Positions 56,739-64,000 of a stretch of DNA of 64,000 nucleotides are shown here, piece by piece. Within the stretch, counting starts at the first letter, position 1. The number at the start of each line of letters is the position of its first letter. The notes under the pieces were generated by a model, which saw nothing but the letters and a program-made list of their open reading frames with translations, searched no databases and was not told where the DNA came from. Position numbers and translations under genes: made by a program. Source of the DNA: Cephalopachus bancanus (Eukaryota > Chordata > Mammalia > Primates > Tarsiidae); assembly GCA_027257055.1 (NCBI GenBank), contig JAPVLO010000083.1, positions 5,626,001 through 5,690,000 of the forward strand, read 5' to 3'.

Positions 56739-59700
56739 TCACTGAACATTGTAAACTTCAAATTCATCCAAGTTGCTGCGAAGTTCATGTTTGTCCTTCT
56801 TTATGGTTGCATAATGTTTCATCATGTATCTGTACCACATTTTAAAATGCAGTCCAGTTTTGATGGGCAACACAGTTAGTTCTGTGTTTTTGTTATTGTG
56901 AATAGTGCTGCAATAAACATGCATGTGCAGGTATCTTTTTTTGTAGAATGATTTGTGTTCCACCAGATATATTCCTAGTAGGGAAATTGCTAGGTCATAT
57001 GGAAGGTCAATTTTTAGTTCTTTTAGAAATTGCCACACTGTTTTCCATAGAGGCTGAGATAGTTTGCAATGTAGAAGCATTCTCTTTTCTCCACTTCTTC
57101 TCCAGCATCTGTTGTTGTTTATATTATTAATGATTACCATTCTTATAGGGGTTAGGTGGTATCTCAGTGTGGTTTTGATTTGCATTTCCCTGATTACTAG
57201 TGAGACTGAATATTTTTTCATGTGTCTGTTGGCTGCCTGTATATCTTCTTTTGATAAGTGTCTATTCATGTCTTTGCCCACTTTTTAATGGGGCCATAGG
57301 TTTTTTCCTTTCAGCACATTTGAGTTCCTTGTAGATCTCGGATGTTAGGCCTTTGTCAGATATACAGTTGACAAGTAATTTTTTTCCCATCACGTGGGCT
57401 GTCTTCCTGCTCTCTTGATGGTTTCTTTTGCTTTACAGAAGCTTTTCAGTTTAATGATGTCCTACTTGTCTATCTCATCTCTTATAGCATGGACATCTGG
57501 GGTTTTGATCAGGAATTAGTTGCCCATTCCAATTTATGTAAGGGTGTCTTTTGTGTTTTCTAAGATTCTTATAGTTTGAGGTTTTACATTTAGATCTGTG
57601 ATCCATTTAGAGTTGATTTTTGTGTATGGTGATAGGCAGGGGTCCTGTTTCAATCTTCTGCATGTGGTAAGACAGTTTTAGCAGTACTATTTACTGAATA
57701 GATTCTCCACCCCCTAGTGGTGATTCGTGGAGGCGTTGTCAAAGGTAAGTTGGTTGAGAAATTGAGGTTTTTGGTTCTGGAGTCTCTATCTTGTTCCATT
57801 GGTTCATATGCCTGCTCTTGTACCAATACTAGGCTGTTTTGATTATTGTAGCCTTATAGTAATGGTTAAAGTCTGGAATTGTGATACCTCCTGCTTTGTT
57901 TCTTTTGCTGAGGATTGTTTTGGTTATTCAAGGTGGTTTATGTTTGTATTGAATTTCTGTATTACTTCCAGGTCTGACAAGAATGACGTTGGTAATTTAA
58001 TGCATATTGTATTGAATCTATAGATTGCCTTTGGTAGGATGGACATTTTAACAATGTTGATGCTTTCGATCCATGAGTAGGATATTTTTCCATTTGTTTG
58101 TGTCTTCTTGGATATCATTGAGGAGTGTTTTATAGTTTTTATTGTAAAGATCTTTCACATCTCTGGTTAGGAAGATGCCAAAGTATTTCATTTTTTATGT
58201 GGCTATTGTGAATGGGATTGTGATTTTAATTTGGTTCTCTACCTGCTTGTTGTTGGTATATAAGAACATGACTGTCTTTTGCACATTTATTTTGTACTCC
58301 AAGATTTTGCCAAAGTCCTTCATCAGTGAAAGGAGGTTTTTGACAGATTCTCTTGGATTTTCAAGGTATAGGATCATATCATCAGCAAAGAGGGATAACT
58401 TGCCTTCCTCTTTTCCTATTGGATACACCTGATTTCCTTGTCTTGTCTAATTGCCCGAGCTAGGACTTCCAACACAATGTTGAACCATAGGGATGAGAGT
58501 GGGCAGCCTTGTCTAGTTCCAGGTTTCAGGGGAAATGCTTCCAGTTTCTGTCCATTTAACAATATGTTAAGTGTGCGTTTATTGTAGATGACACTCACTA
58601 TTTTGAGGTATGTTCCTTCTATACCTAGGTGTTTGAGGGTTTTTATCAAAAAGGATACTGGATTTTATCAAAAGGTTTTCTGCATCTAATAAGATAATCA
58701 TGTGGTTCTTGTTTTTACATCTGTTGATGTTTTTAATTACATTTACGGTCTTGCAAATGTTGAACCAGCTCTGCATTCTGGGGATGAAGCTTACTTGGTC
58801 ATGGTGGGTGATTTTTGAGATGTGTTTTTGGATTCGATTTGCAAGAATCTTGTTGAGGATTTTTGCATCTATGTTCATAAGGTATATTGGCCTGTAATTC
58901 TCTTTTTTTGTTGGATCTTTACCCAGTTTTTGTATCAATGTGCTGTTAGCTTCATGTAATTATTTGGGGAGAATTCCATCTTTCTCAATTGATGGAAGGC
59001 TTTCAATAGGATTGGTATCAGCTCCTCTTTGTACGTTTTGTAGAATTCTGCTGGAGAGCCGTCCAGTCCAGGACTCTTTAATGTATGAAGTTTTCTTATG
59101 ACAGAGTCAATTTCCTGGGTTGTTATAGGTCTATTTAGAGTCTCAATGTCTTCTTGTTTCAACCTGGGAGGTTGTGTGATGTCAGAAAGTCCTCCATTTC
59201 ATTTAGGTTATCAAGTTTGTTTCCATACAGGTATACATAGTAATCTCTAATATTCTTTTGTATTTCTTCAGGGTCAGTTGTGATTTGATCTTTTTTATTT
59301 CTGATTGTGTTTATTTGAACTTTTTCTCTCTTTTTCTTGGTCATTCTGGCCAGGGGTTCATCAATCTTGTTAATTCTTTCAAAGAACTAGCTTTTTGTTT
59401 TGTTGATGTTTTCTGTAATATTTTGTCTTCCATGTCCCGTATTTGGGCTCTTATTTTGGTGATTTGGATTCTTCTGCTAAAGTTGGGTTTACAGTGGTCT
59501 TCTCTTTCCAGCTCCCTTAGGTGATTTGTCAGGCTATCCACTTGTGATCTTTCTGTTTTCTTCATGTGTGCTCATAGAGATATAAATTCCCTTCTTAGAA
59601 CTGATTTCATGGCATCCCAGAGATTTTGGTAAGATGTTTCTTCATTTCGTTTGCTTCCAGGAATCTTTTAATTTCTGCTTTGATTTTAGGGTTGATCTAG

Positions 59701-60469
59701 TAGTTATTCAGCATCCTGCTGTTTAGTGTCCATGTCCTTGTGGGCTTTGAGAAAATGTTGTTGGTGTTGATATTTATTTTTATTTCACTGTGGTCTGACA
59801 ATGGATATGGCAAGATTTCAACCTTAGGAAATTTGTTTGTGCTTGATTTATGGCCAAGGGTGTGATCAATCTTGGAATATGTTCCATATGGTGATGAGTT
59901 GAATGTATATTATATGATTGTTAGGTGAAATAATATGTAGGTATCTATTACATCCATCTTGTTTAGTGTCAAGTTTAGGTTCTGGATCTCCTTGTTGATT
60001 TTTTGCCTCAATGATCAATCTAGGGCTGTTAGTTGGGTATTGAAGGACTCTGCTATAATAGTGTTAGAGTCGATATCTTTTTTTAGTTTACTTAGTGACT
60101 GCTTTATAAATGCTGGCTATCCTTTGTTGGGTGCATATTGTTTAGGGTGGATATTTCTTATTGAACCTTATATCATCATATAGTGTCCCTTTGCATCTTT
60201 TTAAATTTTTGATAGCTTCAAGGTTGTTTTGTCTGATATTAAGATTGCAACTCCTGCCTTCTTTTGTGATTCATTTACCTGGAAACTCATTTTTCATCCT
60301 TTAACTTTGAGCCTGTGTGCATCCCTGTGGTGAGATGAGTCTCTTGGATACAGCAAATAATTGGGTCATGGTTTCTTATCTAGTTTGCCATTCTGTGTCT
60401 TTTCAGTGGTGTATTTAGTCCATTCACATTCAGGCTGATTATTGAAATGTGATTGTTTATCCCTGTCAT
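56739..60469 (-). pseudogene. L1-E ORF2, broken
   Basis: The ATG complement is at 60467-60469 (MTGINNHISIISLNVN-like, then frame loss). Conserved blocks are ENPLNSLTNHLRELEREDHC-like text at 59341-59565, PGLDGSPAEFYKTYKEELIP (58935-59162), [20 protein letters not shown] (58579-58938), [20 protein letters not shown] (58416-58649) and [20 protein letters not shown] (58195-58428), so FADD is kept. The last frame, 180 codons at 56739-57281, carries [20 protein letters not shown] and '[39 protein letters not shown]'. Numerous frameshifts and stops are present. Confidence 0.93.
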
Positions 60470-60537
60470 GAGGTTCTTATAAAATTTTTTCTTTGCTTGC
60501 TTTCTTTTGGCTTTGGAGTCAATGCATGTGTGTGTTT

Positions 60538-61520
60538 TCAAGTTTCTTGTTGCGCTGTATTCTCTGTTGATTCTATCCTCTGCTGTTCTCTTGGGAAGTG
60601 TGTGGTCATTATTTTTTTTTTTCTTCTTCTGTGCTTAATGCCTTTTTAAGCATCTCTTGTAGAGCTGGTCTGGAAGCTGCATAATCTCCTAGGGATTGGA
60701 TGTCTGGGAAGGATTTTACTTCTCAATCACTGATGGAGCTGAGCTTGGCTGGATAGGAAATTCTTGGTTGCAAGTGTTTTTCTTTGAGGACTTTGAATAT
60801 AGGTCTCCAGTCCCTTCTTGCTTGTAGTGTTTCTGCCAATAGGTTTGCTGCTAGTCTGATTGATTTTCACCCGTAGGTATTCTGACCTTTTTCTCTTGCT
60901 GCTTTTAGGATGTTTTCTTTTGTGCCTACTTTGTGTAGGTGAATTACTATGTGTCTAGGGGTTGATCTTCTCATTTGATGTCTTGTGAGGGTTCTCTGTA
61001 TCTCTTGTGCTTGGCTGGTCACATCTCTGGTGAGATGGGGAAAGTTTTCTTGGATTACCTCCTGGAATACTTGTTCCAAGTTGTTCTCCATTTCCCTTTC
61101 TTTTTCTGGGATACCAATCAGGTATAGGTTTGCCCTCTTGATATAATTGCATGTCTCTTGTAGGCTTTGCTCTTTCTTTCTTAGTCTTCTTTCTATGTTT
61201 TTGACAGATCATGTTAATTCCATGTTCTGGTCTCAAGTTCTGAGATTCTTTATTCAACTAGATTAATTCTGCTTTTCATGCTGTGTCATCTTGTTATTTA
61301 TTTCCTGGATGAAATTTTTATTGCCAAAATCTTGGTTGCAAGTTCTTTCAGTGTTGCCTCTTTTGTTTCCTGACTTTTATTCACTCTTTCTATCCATTCC
61401 CTAATCCCTGTCATATTCTGGGGCCATTCATTGGTGACTTTCATTGCTTGGTCTGATTTTTCAGCAATTTTGTCTTTGGTACACTTGAAATTGACGAGGT
61501 CTTCCTTTGGTTTTTCCTAC
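60538..61520 (-). pseudogene. L1-E ORF1, broken, start codon lost
   Basis: The RRM core is ENNLEQVFQEVIQENFPHLT with QAQEIQRTLTRHQMRRSTPR and HIVIHLHKVGTKENILKAAR (60867-61091). Upstream, the coiled-coil region is in a different frame, with MNKESQNLRPEHGINMICQK read from it. At the ancestral start, L1-A has ATGAGGAAAAG but L1-E has GTAGGAAAAA, so the ATG is gone. The stop TGA complements 60538-60540, matching HQET-stop in L1-A. Confidence 0.9.
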
Positions 61521-63408
61521 TTTGTTGCAGATCTCTTGTTTTTCTCTTTACTTCTGTTATTCAATGTCAGTGGGAGAGGCTTTCCCTTCTGATGTTGCTC
61601 AGTTCTCTATTCTTCCCTGATCTGGGCTCTGGATTTGTTCTATTTTGAAATAGGATGGTGGATGGGAAGCTTTTTTGTCTCTTGTAGTTTTTGAAATATG
61701 AGTAAAGTAGGGATGGGGTGCTAGCAATCAGAAACTACTTTCAAATTAAAATGTTCACTTATTGTGGTATGTGTTCCCTGAGACCCACTCCCCATCACCA
61801 CTCTATATGACGATGCAAAGCAGAAACCAATACAAAAGCAATTGAACACATACACACACCCCAAAACAAACTGGAATAACAACAAAGTGAAACAAAATAA
61901 ACAACAACAACAAAAATAACCAAGAAAACTAATCACACACACACATGCCTAGCACAAAGTATATAGAGAAGAAAAACAGAAAGACTGGAGGAAAAAATAA
62001 AGGAATTCAGGTCGAACCCTCACACATATATTGATACACATTTTACACTATGAGAAATTAATATTAAAAACCCCAGAAGAACAAAAGAGCAAAAACCAAC
62101 AACAAATTGACATATGAACACTCAATCATTCACATACACACATAAACAGAAAATAACAAATAAAAGAAGAAAGAAACAGAAAAAGAAAAGAAAAAAAAAT
62201 TGGGAGAGGGAAGGCAGATCAAACCCTTACATACACATTCATGCACAAAGGAAAAATATTTAAAAAATAGATGAACTAATAAATAATCAAAAAATTTTTA
62301 ATATTTAAAAATAATTAAAAGTTAAAAAAAACCCCTGCCCTCTTGTTGTTGGCTCTGTAATTGTTCCTGTAATCAGGTCTTTCCTGCAGTGTCACTTCTT
62401 TCACTCTTTCCTCAGGAAGGAAGCAGGGAATGAGGAGGAGTGGTGGAGGTGGGTGGGGCTGCAGTCATCTCCTCCCACTCACGTATGGTCAGGGAGATCT
62501 TCTATGGTGTGGAGGTATGGGACTGTCTCTTCCCCAGGTATGTACTCTCATGGGACCACCCCAGCCAGGCCTATCCTGGAATGGAGTTCTCCTATTGTGA
62601 CTGACATTTAGACTCTGCCTGAGTTTGTCCCTCTCAGCAGTGGCCCAGCTATGTGGTCTAATGTTCAGAGGATTCCTGGGGATGAGGGGGTTTGGGTCAG
62701 CCAAAGATCACCACTGATCTCTTTGGAGTTCTTCCTTGTCCTTTTCAGGCCACATCCTATGTCCCATGGCTGGATCAGGGTAGGGGGTGAGGCACCTGGA
62801 ATTCAGCACTCCTCAGGTCCTTGCGAAGTTTGTGCTCTCAGGATATTCCCTCTGGGCCATGATCAATCCCTGAGTAGTTGATCCACTAGCCACAGAAATT
62901 GGGTCTGTTGCTCTGTGGTGAGCAAGCCTGAGCACTTTCCTGTCCTGCCTTCAAGATGGTGGTGGGGTGCCTTTCTTGTCCTCTTCCATGGGACCTTCCC
63001 TCTGCAGCCCCTGCTACCAGCACCCTGCCAGGCGCTGAAGTGGTGAGCCAATGCCAAGACCTGGCAGTCTATCTCCTGCTTCAATGGTGAGGGAGAGCCT
63101 GGGGTGATAGTTTTTCCCTGCTGCTTTTTAAAAGGAAAATTTCTATTCATTAAAAAAAAAAAAATGACCCTCAGTTTCTACAACTTGAGAAAAGCCAGGG
63201 ACAAAATGGAGAAGCTGCAGCACCAACTGTTGCACCAGGGACCTGGCCTCCCTTCAGAAGCCCCCACTTAGACAGTCTTCCCAGCATTTTTTTCCCAGGG
63301 AGGGTTTGTTGATTAAAAAAAAAAAAAGAAAGAAAAAGAAAATGGCGCTTGGCTTCTGTGTCCTGGGAATTGCTAGGGTCCAAGCCATCTTCCCAATCTC
63401 TCCCTAGA

Positions 63409-63894
63409 TGACAATTTTTTGAAAGTTTTATTAGAAACTTGATTCCTGCTATTGTGTCAAAAAATTATTGGAAACAACAACTGATAATGAATACCTGAAA
63501 ATTATACATTAGAATTTCTGAGCCTTATAAACAATTTCTGTTAATTGTCTGAAATCTCAATATGTGCAGAGTATTTTTCAGAGGATGGTAACAAGGAATA
63601 AAAAATTTTACTCTATGATATGCTTTTTCAGTATTGATATGGCGGTGGTATTTGTTAGTGTACAGGGCATACTCATTTAAAGCAAATAATAATTTATTAA
63701 CTGCAAAATAGTTGCAGAAAAAACACAACATATATTTTTTATAATGTCTCACAGAATGTCATCTTTGTAATAAAAATATAATTTTTTATTATAGATAGAA
63801 AATATTCTTTTTATTTTCTTCTTGAGACAACATAAAGACATTCAGCCTTTTTACTATATTACTGAAATTAAAATATGGATGTTAGTATATTTTG
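63409..63894. other. AT-rich flank of L1-E, nothing recognised
   Basis: A 75-codon minus-strand frame (63525-63752) has no recognisable domain. The sequence is A/T-rich and appears unique. Confidence 0.5.
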
Positions 63895-64000
63895 ACACAT
63901 TTATTGAGAAAGTTTAATTTACTTACCATAAAATGTTTGCCTTTCATTTGTACAATTTAATAGTTTTTAGTAAATTTATAGAGTTGTGCAACCATCATAA
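63895..64000 (+). mobile_element. Old interspersed repeat, L1M 3'-like (right edge)
   Basis: 'ATTTACTTACCATAAAATG', then 'TGTACAATTTAATAGTTTTTAGTAAATTTATAGAG' and TTGTGCAACCATCA, resemble the familiar old mammalian repeat ACCATAAAATTCACCC...GTGTACAATTCAGTGG...GTTGTGCAACCATCACC, which I associate with L1M 3' regions. It runs off the window. Confidence 0.55.

Larger units (their letters stand above)
56440..63408 (-). mobile_element. L1-E, full-length L1 of the L1-A subfamily
   Basis: Reading right to left: the 5' end is near 63408 (GATTGGGAAGATGGCTTGGA in element sense), a 1.9 kb 5'UTR runs to about 61520, ORF1 lies at 61520-60538, a spacer, ORF2 from 60469 to about 56700, and a 3'UTR to about 56440, with a purine-rich CTGCTGGGGTGGGGGTAGAG-like part. 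The 5'UTR and ORF1 match L1-A far better than L1-C/D. It is heavily mutated and inactive. The 3' edge and target duplication were not determined. Confidence 0.9.

Noticed and set aside
1..64000. CRISPR array, bacterial operon, phage or toxin system
   Set aside because: No regularly spaced repeats, ribosome-binding sites or prokaryotic gene density. The window is clearly eukaryotic repeat-rich DNA.

Overview
This window looks like mammalian nuclear DNA, and more exactly primate DNA. It carries seven dimeric, 7SL-derived Alu elements, most with clear target-site duplications. Their shared sequence (GGCTCGGTGGCTCAGCCTG start, AGCCCGCGGGTTCGAGACC B-box region, CTCCAACTC end) is neither the usual anthropoid Alu consensus nor the lemur/loris type as I know them. 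My best inference is a tarsier; this rests on recall of Alu lineages and was not searched. I recognise no host protein-coding gene, exon set, tRNA, rRNA or CRISPR. Essentially all coding-like signal is decayed LINE-1 (L1).

Layout. 1-9192: AT-rich intergenic DNA with a minus-strand L1 tail at the left edge, an old L1M/HAL1-like piece, MER5A-like and MIR elements, a MaLR-type LTR, a small hairpin and a short LTR-end insertion. 9193-21258: a composite of at least three older L1M-type segments on the plus strand, cut by four Alus and holding a GC/CA microsatellite. 21259-30261: mostly unique AT-rich DNA with a Tigger/MER2-type DNA transposon and a minus-strand Alu.

30262-52614 is the most structured part. 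An old full-length L1 (called L1-A) was split by later insertions. L1-C (31494-37870, near full length) and L1-B (37884-39592, 5' end to mid ORF1 only) sit side by side at one target site, so the 12-base target AAAAATGTTCTG occurs three times. L1-D (44954-51805, full length) sits inside L1-A ORF2 and carries about 40 extra bases past its normal 3' end before the second target copy. Alus then landed in L1-A and L1-D. 52746-56296 holds two 0.41 kb inverted arms around an ancient minus-strand L1. 56440-63408 is a full-length minus-strand L1 (L1-E) of the same subfamily as L1-A, lying tail to tail with it.

All L1 open frames are broken, so no autonomous element is evident. The copies still show how the family is built: a 1.4-2 kb 5'UTR of shuffled modules, ORF1 (about 320-330 codons: basic start, coiled coil, RRM, C-terminal domain) and ORF2 (endonuclease, reverse transcriptase with FADD, cysteine-rich end). 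L1-C and L1-D share the same ORF1 stop codon at codon 53, which suggests they descend from a source whose ORF1 was already interrupted. I found no new molecular system such as a defence, toxin or secretion system. The main novelty is the nested retrotransposon architecture and its unusual junctions.
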